This document shows, in pieces, positions 49,668-57,114 of a stretch of DNA of 64,000 nucleotides. The position numbers and the translations under genes are program-made. The stretch is from Streptomyces sp. B93 (GTDB lineage: Bacteria > Actinomycetota > Actinomycetes > Streptomycetales > Streptomycetaceae): NCBI RefSeq assembly GCF_018070565.1, contig NZ_JAGPXL010000006.1:1-64000 (forward strand), given 5' to 3'. A model generated the notes under the pieces. That model saw only the letters and a list, made by a program, of their open reading frames with translations, was not told the origin of the DNA and searched no databases. The number at the start of each line of letters is the position of its first letter. The stretch's first letter is position 1.

Positions 49668-50360
49668 ATGTCCGGACTGATCGACACGACGGAGATGTAT
49701 CTCCGCACCATCCTCGAGCTTGAGGAGGAAGGTGTGGTCCCCATGCGCGCCCGGATCGCCGAGCGGCTCGACCAGAGCGGGCCGACGGTCAGCCAGACGG
49801 TGGCGCGGATGGAGCGCGACGGTCTGGTCTCCGTTGCCCCCGACCGGCATCTGGAGCTGACCGACGAGGGCCGTCGGCTGGCCACGCGCGTGATGCGCAA
49901 GCACCGCCTCGCCGAGTGCCTGCTGGTCGACGTGATCGGCCTGGAGTGGGAGCAGGTGCACGCGGAGGCCTGCCGCTGGGAGCACGTGATGAGCGAGGCG
50001 GTGGAGCGCCGCGTGCTGGAGCTGCTGCGCCACCCGACCGAGTCGCCGTACGGCAACCCGATCCCGGGCCTGGAGGAGCTGGGCGAGAAGGACGGCGCCG
50101 ACCCGTTCCTCGACGAGGGCATGGTGTCGCTGGCCGACCTGGACCCGGGTCTGGAGGGCAAGACGGTCGTGGTGCGCCGGATCGGCGAGCCGATCCAGAC
50201 GGACGCCCAGCTGATGTACACGCTGCGGCGGGCGGGCGTGCAGCCCGGCTCGGTGGTGAGCGTGACGGAGTCGGCGGGCGGGGTGCTGGTGGGCTCCGGC
50301 GGCGAGGCGGCCGAGCTGGAGTCGGACGTCGCCTCGCACGTGTTCGTGGCCAAGCGCTGA
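49668..50360 (+). CDS. dmdR1: Iron-dependent DtxR/IdeR-family repressor DmdR1
   Basis: A 230-residue iron-responsive repressor. The helix-turn-helix is at about residues 25-52 (PMRARIAERLDQSGPTVSQTVARMERDG). Metal ligands fall exactly at the DtxR numbering: site 1 His79, Glu83, His98; site 2 Met10, Cys102, Glu105, His106. A C-terminal SH3-like domain follows (GKTVVVRRIGEPIQTDAQLMYTLRRAGVQPGSVVSVTESAGG). With Fe(II) it represses siderophore and iron-storage genes; in S. coelicolor DmdR1 also affects antibiotic production and overlaps an antisense gene, adm. The 3-prime side is followed by a long gap with a strong terminator. Confidence 0.92.
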   Translation: MSGLIDTTEMYLRTILELEEEGVVPMRARIAERLDQSGPTVSQTVARMERDGLVSVAPDRHLELTDEGRRLATRVMRKHRLAECLLVDVIGLEWEQVHAEACRWEHVMSEAVERRVLELLRHPTESPYGNPIPGLEELGEKDGADPFLDEGMVSLADLDPGLEGKTVVVRRIGEPIQTDAQLMYTLRRAGVQPGSVVSVTESAGGVLVGSGGEAAELESDVASHVFVAKR

Positions 50361-50851
50361 CGCCGTAGGTCGCTTCCTTGGCGGTCCGTCAGCGGCCGTG
50401 CGGAAAACAGGATTTGGTCTTCCGAAGCGCAGCGCTGGAGCGGTTCGCGTGCCAGGCTGTGGCATGGGGCATATGACCGGGCATATGACTCAAGGGGGTG
50501 GGCGGATGGGCCACGGACGAGTGGAGGGCCCCGGCGCCGTGCGGCGCCGGGGCCTGTCCTCCCCTGTGCTGACCCGGAGCCCCGAGCTCTCAGGGTCATT
50601 CCCCTCGGACCGGTTTCCCCGAGCGGTCCGCCTCCCGCTGAAGATCTCCCCTCGGCGGCGGAGATCATTCCTTGAGCGGCGTCACTCGAACGAGGGGTGT
50701 TGGCTGGCGGGAACCCAATCTCGAATAGCAGTTCGATAGCCTGCGGGGGCAGCGCGCACGGACGGGGGGCGGCGCGGGCAGGCGCGAGCAGGAACGCGCG
50801 AACGACAGCGCACACGGCAGCGCACGACAGCGGTCCGAGCGGAGCTTGGGG
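50361..50851. other. Intergenic region after dmdR1
   Basis: No convincing gene. A frame starting ATG 50464 (MGHMTGHMTQGGGRMGHG...) contains a doubled GGCATATGAC (from about 50467 and 50479) but crosses the terminator hairpin and loses codon bias. A half-site resembling the TetR box (gcggtccgtcag, 50381-50392) is probably chance. The right end carries the hydrolase promoter and ribosome site. Confidence 0.5.
50527..50554. terminator. Strong 12-bp stem hairpin
   Basis: GGCCCCGGCGCC-gtgc-GGCGCCGGGGCC is a perfect 12-base stem with a 4-base loop, 167 bases beyond dmdR1. It is a typical GC-rich Streptomyces terminator without U-tract and would end dmdR1 or a leader transcript. Confidence 0.8.
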
Positions 50852-51736
50852 GTGCCAGAACCAATGGTGCGGCGCATCGACGTGACCGGGGCGACCGGCG
50901 TACGCCTCGCGGCCTGGGAGTTCGGCGACCCTCCGAAGCCCGACCCGAACACCGACGGCAACCACCGCTCCCCCGGCGTGCTGTTACTCCACGGCCTGAT
51001 GGGACGCGCCTCGCACTGGGTGTCCACGGCCCGCTGGCTGTCGGCGCGCCACCGCGCCGTCGCCCTCGACCAGCGCGGCCACGGACAGAGCGAGAAGCCC
51101 CCACAGGCCTCCTACACCCGCGAGGCCTACGTGGAGGACGCCGAGGCCGCCCTGGAACAGCTCGGCCTCGCCCCCGCCGTCCTCGTCGGCCACGCCATGG
51201 GCGCCCTGACCGCCTGGCAGCTCGCCGCCAAACGCCCCGACCTGGTCCGCGGCCTGATCATCAGCGACATGCGCGCCTCCGCCCTCGGCGCCGCCTCCCA
51301 GCGGGAGTGGGAGGACTGGTTCCGCGCCTGGCCCGTCCCCTTCGCCACCCTCGCCGACGTACGCAAGTGGTTCGGCGAGGACGACCCCTGGGTGGAGCGC
51401 CCCAGTCCGGCCCGCGGCGCGTTCTACGCCGAGGTGATGCACGAGTGCGAGGACGGCTGGCGCCCCGTCTTCGAGCCCGCCCAGATGCTGAGGTCCCGCG
51501 AGACCTGGGTCTACGACGCCCACTGGGAGGAGCTGGCCCAGGTCAGGTGCCCCACCCTGGTCGTCCGCGGCCTCGACGGAGAGCTGGGCCGCGCGGAGGC
51601 CCAGGAGATGGTCCGCGTCCTCCCGCACGGCGAGTACGCCGAGGTCGCCGACGCCGGACACCTCGTCCACTACGACCAGCCCGAGGCGTGGCGGGCGGCC
51701 GTCGAACCGTTCCTGAACGGCGTGCTCACCCGCTGA
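50852..51736 (+). CDS. Alpha/beta-hydrolase-fold protein lacking the nucleophile serine; contains a TTA codon
   Basis: A 294-residue alpha/beta hydrolase. Oxyanion region GVLLLHGLMGRASHWVSTARWLSARHRAVALDQRGHGQSEKP, and a nucleophile elbow reading VLVGHAMGALTAWQLA: Ala115 stands where Ser is expected in GxSxG. The acid and His segments are present (RCPTLVVRGLDGELG and EVADAGHLVHYDQPE). It may be a non-hydrolytic member or use another residue. Codon 45 (50984-50986) is TTA, the bldA-tRNA codon, suggesting translation mainly late in development. GTG 50852 is preceded by GGAG at 50841-50844; a TTG at 50846 and ATG 50864 are alternatives. Confidence 0.85.
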   Translation: MPEPMVRRIDVTGATGVRLAAWEFGDPPKPDPNTDGNHRSPGVLLLHGLMGRASHWVSTARWLSARHRAVALDQRGHGQSEKPPQASYTREAYVEDAEAALEQLGLAPAVLVGHAMGALTAWQLAAKRPDLVRGLIISDMRASALGAASQREWEDWFRAWPVPFATLADVRKWFGEDDPWVERPSPARGAFYAEVMHECEDGWRPVFEPAQMLRSRETWVYDAHWEELAQVRCPTLVVRGLDGELGRAEAQEMVRVLPHGEYAEVADAGHLVHYDQPEAWRAAVEPFLNGVLTR

Positions 51737-51772
51737 CGGAGGGGAGCCACCGGCCGCTTCCCAAAAAAACGG

Positions 51773-51802
51773 TTGATGCGGGGCGGGAGTGGTTCTTAGG
51801 GT
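51773..51802 (+). promoter_or_regulatory. Candidate sigma-70-type promoter for a tiny ORF
   Basis: TTGATG (51773-51778), 18 bases, TAGGGT (51797-51802). Transcription would start near 51809, about 26 bases before the 12-codon frame. It follows a run of seven A residues (ccaaaaaaacgg) that is unusual for this genome. Confidence 0.45.
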
Positions 51803-51834
51803 GGCGGTACACGAGAAGGGAGGTGGTTCGGCAG

Positions 51835-51873
51835 ATGTATGAATACCGGACGCGTGAGGTGGCTGCGGGCTAG
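51835..51873 (+). CDS. 12-codon ORF with very strong ribosome site
   Basis: ATG to TAG encodes MYEYRTREVAAG. It is preceded by AAGGGAGGTGGTTC, which matches almost the whole anti-Shine-Dalgarno complement (AAGGAGGTGATC), about 11 bases before the ATG. A candidate promoter lies just upstream and a hairpin pair downstream, so it forms a self-contained unit between two convergent genes with nothing co-directional after it. It could encode a micropeptide or belong to a small regulatory RNA. Support is limited to signals, not homology. Confidence 0.42.
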   Translation: MYEYRTREVAAG

Positions 51874-51953
51874 CGGCCCGTCACCACATCCAGTGCGGTG
51901 CCGGACCCGTGCGTGAAAGACGCGCACAGCCGGCCCAATCCCAGCAGTCACCC

Positions 51954-52014
51954 GACCCGCGAGTCGCCGGTACGTCCGGCCGGCTCCTCCACGGAGGAAC
52001 CAGACTCGCGGGTC
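51954..52014. terminator. Long-armed hairpin between convergent genes
   Basis: GACCCGCGAGTC (51954-51965) and GACTCGCGGGTC (52003-52014) are perfectly complementary 12-base arms around a 37-base loop that itself holds ggctcctcc...ggaggaacc. Either strand could form the structure, so it would end both the plus-strand unit and the citrate synthase mRNA, or fold as part of a structured RNA. Confidence 0.7.
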
Positions 52015-52030
52015 GTCTGCGTCCAGGGCC

Positions 52031-53131
52031 TCAGCGGCTGATGTCCTCGTAGCCCTCGATCTCGCGCGGGTCGCGCGAGGGGGGACCGACATAGCGGGCC
52101 GAGGGGCGCACCAGGCGGCCGGTGCGCTTCTGCTCCAGGATGTGCGCCGACCAGCCCGCCGTACGGGCGCAGGTGAACATGGACGTGAACATGTGCGCCG
52201 GGACCTCCGCGAAGTCCAGGACGATCGCCGCCCAGAACTCCACGTTGGTCGCCAGCACCCGGTCCGGGCGGCGGCTGTGCAGCTCCGCCAGGGCCGCCTT
52301 CTCCAGGGCCTCGGCGACCTCGAACCGCGGCGCACCCAGTTCCCGCGCGGTGCGGCGCAGCACCCGCGCGCGCGGGTCCTCGGCACGGTAGACGCGGTGG
52401 CCGAAGCCCATCAGCCGCTCACCCTTGTCGAGGGTCCGCCGGACGTACGCCTCCGCGTCGCCGGTGCGCTCGATCTCCTCGATCATGCCGAGGACCCGGG
52501 ACGGGGCACCGCCGTGCAGCGGGCCCGACATGGCGCCGACGGCGCCGGAGAGCGCCGCCGCCACGTCCGCGCCGGTCGAGGCGATCACGCGGGCCGTGAA
52601 GGTGGAGGCGTTCATGCCGTGCTCGGCGGCGGACGTCCAGTAGGCGTCGACGGCCGCGACGTGCCGGGGGTCGGGCTCGCCCCGCCAGCGGATCATGAAG
52701 CGTTCGACGACGGAGTGGGCCTTGTCGATCTCCCGCTGCGGGACCATCGGCCGCCCCTGGCCGCGCGCCGACTGGGCGACGTAGGACAGGGCCATCACGG
52801 CGGCGCGGGCGAGGTCGTCGCGGGCCTGCTCGGCATCGATGTCGAGGAGCGGTTTCAGCCCCCACACCGGGGCCAGCATGGCGAGCGCGGACTGGACGTC
52901 GACGCGGATGTCACCGGAGTGGACGGGGATCGGGAACGGCTCGGCGGGCGGCAGTCCGGGGTTGAAGGCACCGTCGACCAGCAGGCCCCAGACGTTGCCG
53001 AACGAGACATGGCCGACGAGGTCCTCGATGTCGACGCCGCGGTACCTGAGGGCTCCGCCCTCCTTGTCCGGTTCGGCGATCTCCGTCTCGAAAGCGACGA
53101 CTCCCTCGAGTCCGGGTACGAAGTCGGACAT
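52031..53131 (-). CDS. Citrate synthase (short, type II-like; 2-methylcitrate synthase possible)
   Basis: A 366-residue citrate synthase-fold enzyme with AAEHGMNASTFTARVIASTGADVAAALSGAVGAMSGPLHGGAP (first catalytic His region), GFGHRVYRAEDPRARVLRRTARELG (second His and Arg), and a C-terminal VEFWAAIVLDFAEVPAHMFTSMFTCARTAGWSAHILEQKRTGRLVRPSARYVGP. Short citrate synthases without the N-terminal domain can act on acetyl-CoA or propionyl-CoA. ATG 53131 gives MSDFVPGLEGVVAFETEIAEPDKEGGALRYRGVDIEDL, the family start. It is divergent from pdxH, as in S. coelicolor, with a palindromic operator-like element between. Confidence 0.92.
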   Translation of the reverse strand: MSDFVPGLEGVVAFETEIAEPDKEGGALRYRGVDIEDLVGHVSFGNVWGLLVDGAFNPGLPPAEPFPIPVHSGDIRVDVQSALAMLAPVWGLKPLLDIDAEQARDDLARAAVMALSYVAQSARGQGRPMVPQREIDKAHSVVERFMIRWRGEPDPRHVAAVDAYWTSAAEHGMNASTFTARVIASTGADVAAALSGAVGAMSGPLHGGAPSRVLGMIEEIERTGDAEAYVRRTLDKGERLMGFGHRVYRAEDPRARVLRRTARELGAPRFEVAEALEKAALAELHSRRPDRVLATNVEFWAAIVLDFAEVPAHMFTSMFTCARTAGWSAHILEQKRTGRLVRPSARYVGPPSRDPREIEGYEDISR

Positions 53132-53297
53132 CAGGCGGCTCCTCGTGATGTGTGCGACGGATGGGGTTGGCGGCAAGCAGGCGGGCGTGTGGCGGGGGAA
53201 AGGTGCCCGGCGCCCTGAGATCCACGGCCCTGTGCGGCACGGCTCGCGGTCCCGGACGTCATTCCTGTGATGCCCCGTGCGGCTGCACGATATCCCT

Positions 53298-53336
53298 GAG
53301 TGCCACTTCTGGGGAGAGTTCGCGGCACTCAGTGCC
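53298..53336. promoter_or_regulatory. Operator-like GGCACT-C-AGTGCC palindrome with a second half-motif
   Basis: GGCACTCAGTGCC (53324-53336) is a perfect 13-base palindrome; GAGTGCCACT lies at 53298-53307, so AGTGCC recurs 32 bases (three turns) away. The elements are in the citrate synthase/pdxH divergent promoter, about 61 bases before the pdxH start. Confidence 0.5.
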
Positions 53337-53396
53337 AGGCGGGTGACGAAGGACACCGTCGCCCACCCGCCGCCGCGGATACGGCAAGATGACCGA

Positions 53397-54080
53397 GTGA
53401 CCGACGCAGCCGCCGCCCTGCCCGCCGACGACGCCCCCCACCCCGCCGCGATGCGCAAGCAGTACCGGGCCGAGGGCCTCGCCGAGAAGGACCTGGCCGC
53501 CACGCCCGTGGCGCAGTTCGCGCGCTGGTTCCAGCAGGCCGCGACCGAGGGCCGCCTGTTCGAGCCCAACGCGATGGTCGTCGCCACCGCCGACGCCGAG
53601 GGGCGGCCCAGCTCCCGCACGGTGCTGCTGAAGCACTTCGACGAACAGGGCTTCGTCTTCTACACCAACTACGACTCCCGCAAGGCCCGCGACCTCGCCG
53701 CGAACCCGTACGTGTCGCTGCTGTTCCCCTGGCACCCCATGGCCCGCCAGGTCATCGTCACCGGCGTGGCCCGCCGCACCGGCCGCGACGAGACCGCCGC
53801 GTACTTCCGCACCCGCCCGCACGGCTCCCAGCTCGGCGCCTGGGCCAGCGCCCAGTCCACGGTGATCACCACCCGCGCGGAACTGGACGCCTCCTACGCC
53901 GAGCTGGCCGCCCGCTACCCGGAGGGCGAGCAGGTACCGGTGCCGCCGCACTGGGGCGGCTTCCGGGTGGCGCCGGAGACGGTGGAGTTCTGGCAGGGCC
54001 GCGAGAACCGGCTCCACGACCGGCTCCGCTACGTCACCCAGCCGGACGGCAGCTGGCGAGTCGAGCGACTGGCGCCGTAA
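53397..54080 (+). CDS. pdxH: Pyridoxamine 5'-phosphate oxidase
   Basis: A 227-residue PdxH that oxidises pyridoxamine or pyridoxine 5-phosphate to pyridoxal phosphate with [34 protein letters not shown] is the standard N-terminus; [59 protein letters not shown] binds FMN; the active-site end is [16 protein letters not shown]...WRVERLAP, including the RLHDR substrate motif and the C-terminal RLAP. It has everything the PdxH-like gene at 6454 lacks. GTG 53397 is used; the nearby ATG 53389 is out of frame. Confidence 0.96.
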   Translation: MTDAAAALPADDAPHPAAMRKQYRAEGLAEKDLAATPVAQFARWFQQAATEGRLFEPNAMVVATADAEGRPSSRTVLLKHFDEQGFVFYTNYDSRKARDLAANPYVSLLFPWHPMARQVIVTGVARRTGRDETAAYFRTRPHGSQLGAWASAQSTVITTRAELDASYAELAARYPEGEQVPVPPHWGGFRVAPETVEFWQGRENRLHDRLRYVTQPDGSWRVERLAP

Positions 54081-54084
54081 ACGC

Positions 54085-54735
54085 TTACGTCAGCGTCTCC
54101 TCCAGCAGCGCCGCCCACTGCGCCACCACCCGCTCCCGGCGCTGCCCGTCGTCGGTGAGGAGGTTGGCCAGGCCCAGGCCGCGGGCCATGTCCAGCAGGC
54201 CCTGCACGGTCTCCCGGACGCCGGGGCGGGACTCGTCGGCGCCCAGCAGCTCCACGGCGATGCGATGCGTCTCCCGGCCCACGCGGGCCTCCAGCTCGGT
54301 CACCCGGGGCCGTAGCTGCTCCTCGTCGGACGCGGCGACCCACAGGTGCAGGGCGGCGCGGAAGAGGGGGCCGGTGTAGAGGTCGACGAGGGCGGCGACG
54401 ACGGCCCGCCGGTCGGCCCCGGCGCCCCGCGGGCCCTGCGGGAACAGGGCGCGCAGGGCCTGGGAGCGTTCCTCGGCGACGTACTCGACGGCGGCCGTGA
54501 ACAGGTCCTCGCGGGTCGGGAAGTGGTGCTGGGCCGCGCCCCGGGAGACCCCGGCGCGCATCGCGACGACGGCGACCGTGGAGCCCGCCCAGCCGTGTTC
54601 GGCGAGGCAGGCCACGGCGGCTTCCAGCAGGCGCTGCCGGGTGGCCCGGCTGCGGTCCTGCTTGGGCATGCGGTCGGCCCGCTCGCCGCGTTGTCCGGCA
54701 CCTCCGGCGCGCTCGGCCGTGCTCACACCAACCAT
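54085..54735 (-). CDS. TetR-family regulator of the atu/liu-like operon
   Basis: A 216-residue TetR protein with helix-turn-helix RSRATRQRLLEAAVACLAEHGWAGSTVAVVAMRAGVSRGAAQHHFPTREDLFTAAVEYV (about 27-86). VSRGAAQHHFPTREDL is characteristic of a group of actinobacterial acyl-CoA-catabolism repressors. Last gene of the minus-strand operon; its ATG (54735) overlaps the enoyl-CoA hydratase gene by 13 bases, and a GTG at 54726 would make a GTGA overlap instead. It probably controls the operon's promoter, which lies outside the window; no copy of the 2-25-kb palindrome is near it. Confidence 0.88.
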   Translation of the reverse strand: MVGVSTAERAGGAGQRGERADRMPKQDRSRATRQRLLEAAVACLAEHGWAGSTVAVVAMRAGVSRGAAQHHFPTREDLFTAAVEYVAEERSQALRALFPQGPRGAGADRRAVVAALVDLYTGPLFRAALHLWVAASDEEQLRPRVTELEARVGRETHRIAVELLGADESRPGVRETVQGLLDMARGLGLANLLTDDGQRRERVVAQWAALLEETLT

Positions 54736-55460
54736 TCCGGATCCCGTCGTTCGAGGAAGGCCGTCATCCCCTCGCGGGCCTGCGCGGAGGAGAACAGCCT
54801 GGCCGAGAGCGCGGTCAGATCCGCCGCGTCCCGGTCGAAGGCCTCCAGCACCCTAGCCGTGAGCAGCCGTTTCGTCTCGGCGAGGGCCCCGGGGGCGGAG
54901 CGGCGCAGCCCGTCGAGGACGGGTTCGAGTACGGCGTCGACGTCCTCCCCCGCCGCCGTCAGCAGCCCGATCCGGGCCGCCTCCACGGCGTCGAAGCGCT
55001 CGCCGGTGAGGTAGTAGCGGGCGAGGGCGCGCGGGTCGGTGCGCGGCAACAGGGGCAGCGAGATGACGGCGGGCGCCACCCCGATCCGCACCTCCGTGAA
55101 CGCGAAGCCGGCCGCGTGGGAGGCTGCGGCGATGTCGCAGGCGGCCAGCAGGCCCAGGCCGCCCGCGCGGACGTGTCCGGTGACCCGCGCGACCACCGGC
55201 TTCGGCAGCTCGACGAGCTGGCGGAGCAGCCCGACCAGGGCGTCCGGGTGCGGCGGGTCCCGCAGGTCGGCACCGGCGCAGAAGGTGTTGCCGGTGTGGG
55301 TGAGGACGACCGCGCGCACGTCGTCGTCCTTGCCGCACTCGGTGAGCGCGGTGGTGAGCGCGTCGACGAGCGCGGCGGACAGGGCGTTGCGGGTGTCCGG
55401 CGAGTCGAGGCTGACCCACTCCACGCCACGCGCGCGTGCACGGCCGATCAGGGACGTCAC
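54723..55460 (-). CDS. Enoyl-CoA hydratase/isomerase (LiuC/AtuE-like position)
   Basis: A 245-residue crotonase-fold protein: VEWVSLDSPDTRNALSAALVDALTTALTECGKDDDVRAVVLTHTGNTFCAGADLRDPP with FCAGAD oxyanion-hole motif, and VRAGGLGLLAACDIAAASHAAGFAFTEVRIGVAPAVISLPLLPR, in which the second catalytic Glu may be the EVRIGV residue. By position it corresponds to methylglutaconyl-CoA or isohexenylglutaconyl-CoA hydratase in leucine or acyclic-terpene pathways. The GTG start overlaps the CoA ligase stop (GTGA, 55457-55460). The C-terminus (GMTAFLERRDPEWLV) is typical. Confidence 0.88.
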   Translation of the reverse strand: MTSLIGRARARGVEWVSLDSPDTRNALSAALVDALTTALTECGKDDDVRAVVLTHTGNTFCAGADLRDPPHPDALVGLLRQLVELPKPVVARVTGHVRAGGLGLLAACDIAAASHAAGFAFTEVRIGVAPAVISLPLLPRTDPRALARYYLTGERFDAVEAARIGLLTAAGEDVDAVLEPVLDGLRRSAPGALAETKRLLTARVLEAFDRDAADLTALSARLFSSAQAREGMTAFLERRDPEWLV

Positions 55461-57061
55461 CTGGCCTCCCGGAGCTGACGGCGCAGGATCTTCCCGGAGA
55501 CGGCGCGGGGCACACCGTCGATGAAGACGACCTCGCGGACGCGTTTGTAGGGGGCGACGCGTTCGGCGACGTACATCATGACCTCGCCCTCGGAGAGGTC
55601 CGGCGCGGACGGCTGGCGGACGACGAAGGCGCGCGGGACCTCGTTGCCCTCGTCGTTGTAGACGCCGATGACGGCGGCGTCGGCGATGCCGGGGTGGGTG
55701 AGCAGCAGGGCCTCCAGTTCGGCGGGGGCCACCTGGAAGCCCTTGTACTTGATGAGTTCCTTCACCCGGTCGACGACGAACAGCCACCCTCCCCCACTCT
55801 CGGCTTCGCTCGAGCGGGAGGTGCCCCCATCGTCGACGTACCCGACGTCACCGGTGTGCAGCCAGCCGTCCTCGTCGATCATCGACGCGGTGGCGTCGGG
55901 GCGGCCGAGGTAGCCCTTCATCACCTGGGGCCCGCGGATGAGGATCTCGCCGCTCTCTCCCGGCCCGAGGTCCTTGCCGGGGTCGTCGAGGGAGACGACA
56001 CGCATCTCGGTGCCCGCGATCAGCTTGCCGACGGTACCGGGCGGGGCCTCGCGCATGGCGTCCAGGGGGACGACATGGGTGCCCGGGGACAGTTCCGTCA
56101 TGCCGTAGGCCTGGCCCACGGGCGGCAGGCGGAGCCGCTGGGAGCAGGCCGCGGCGAGGGCCGCGTCCAGTGGGGCGGCGGCGCTGATGACGTACTTCAG
56201 GGACGACAGGTCGTACTCAGATACCGCCGGGTGCTTGGCGAGGGCGAGCACGATCGGCGGGGCCACGTACAGGGCGGTGATGCGGTGGTTCTGGATCGCC
56301 GCGAGGAACTGCTCCAGGTCGAAGCGGGGCAGCACGACGACGGTGGCGCCGTTGCGCAGCGGCGCGTTCATCAGGGCGGTGAGGCCGTAGATGTGGAAGA
56401 ACGGCAGCACCGCGAGGACGCGTTCGCCCGGGCCGGTGCCGATGCTGGGCTCCAGCTGGGCGAGGTTGGTGGCGATCTGCCGGTGGGTGAGCATCACGCC
56501 CTTGGGTGTGCCGGTCGTGCCGGACGAGTACGGCAGCGCGGCGACGTCCTCGGCCGGGTCGATGCCGACGCTCGGCTCGGGCGCCGTCGAGGCGAGCATG
56601 TCGATCAGGGAGCGGTGGCCGGGCGCGCTGTCGCAGACGAAGATCTCCTCCACCCCGCCCGCGAGTTCGGCGGCCCGCCGCGCGGTCTCCAGCAGCGGCG
56701 AGACGGTGACGATCCAGCGGGCGGCCGAGTCGCCGAGCTGCTTGGCGAACTCCTCGGCGGTGGCCAGCGGGTGCACGGTGGTGACCGAGGCACCCGCGCG
56801 GGTGGCCGCGTAGAAGGCGGTGGGGAAGGCGATCGTGTTGGGGCTGTGCAGGGCGAGCACATCGCCCTTGCGGACGCCCGCGTCGGCGAGCGCGGCGGCG
56901 ACGCGCCGGTGGAAGCGGTCCAGCTGCTCGTAGGTGAGAGTGGTTCCGTCGGTGCCGTCGACGAGCGCGGGGAGGTCCCCGAACTCGGCGGCGCGGCCGA
57001 GGACCGCCTCGTGGATGGGGAGTTCTACGGGTGGGACGTCTGCGTACTCGCTGCGGAACAT
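55457..57061 (-). CDS. Cinnamate/4-coumarate:CoA ligase-like AMP-forming ligase with in-frame repeat insertion
   Basis: A 534-residue ANL ligase, closely similar to the S. coelicolor cinnamate/4-coumarate:CoA ligase ScCCL: same MFRSEYADVPP N-terminus, P-loop YSSGTTGTPKG (178-188), A5 GQAYGMTELSPGTH, A7 GWLHTGDVGYVD, and A8 hinge DRVKELIKYKGFQVAPAELE, with the catalytic lysine in SGKILRRQLREAR. Relative to ScCCL there are about 13 extra residues (about 412-424, GGTSRSSEAESGG) between A7 and A8, encoded by a dispersed Streptomyces repeat. In this operon it probably activates a branched or aromatic acid before the acyl-CoA dehydrogenase. Coupled by GTGA to the enoyl-CoA hydratase gene. Confidence 0.93.
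   Translation of the reverse strand: MFRSEYADVPPVELPIHEAVLGRAAEFGDLPALVDGTDGTTLTYEQLDRFHRRVAAALADAGVRKGDVLALHSPNTIAFPTAFYAATRAGASVTTVHPLATAEEFAKQLGDSAARWIVTVSPLLETARRAAELAGGVEEIFVCDSAPGHRSLIDMLASTAPEPSVGIDPAEDVAALPYSSGTTGTPKGVMLTHRQIATNLAQLEPSIGTGPGERVLAVLPFFHIYGLTALMNAPLRNGATVVVLPRFDLEQFLAAIQNHRITALYVAPPIVLALAKHPAVSEYDLSSLKYVISAAAPLDAALAAACSQRLRLPPVGQAYGMTELSPGTHVVPLDAMREAPPGTVGKLIAGTEMRVVSLDDPGKDLGPGESGEILIRGPQVMKGYLGRPDATASMIDEDGWLHTGDVGYVDDGGTSRSSEAESGGGWLFVVDRVKELIKYKGFQVAPAELEALLLTHPGIADAAVIGVYNDEGNEVPRAFVVRQPSAPDLSEGEVMMYVAERVAPYKRVREVVFIDGVPRAVSGKILRRQLREAR
55787..55830. repeat. Dispersed palindromic Streptomyces repeat inserted in CoA ligase gene
   Basis: cctcccccactctcggcttc then gctcgagcgggaggtgcccc: CCTCCC and GGGAGG arms around a core containing CTCGAG. 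This family of sequences is frequent between Streptomyces genes. Here it sits inside an open frame, adds a whole number of codons and no stop, and encodes the Gly/Ser-rich loop of the ligase. Confidence 0.75.
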
Positions 57062-57114
57062 GGGTTCCTCCTCGCACGACGCTGTGCCGGACGGATGACG
57101 TCGGACGGACGACG

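Noticed and set aside
50381..50392. Possible TetR-type box after dmdR1 (gcggtccgtcag)
   Set aside because: Only one half-site matches and it is downstream of a gene, not before one.
50463..50737. Small frame starting MGHMTGHMTQGGG after dmdR1
   Set aside because: It runs through the 12-base-stem terminator and loses codon bias; the doubled catatgac motif alone is not enough.
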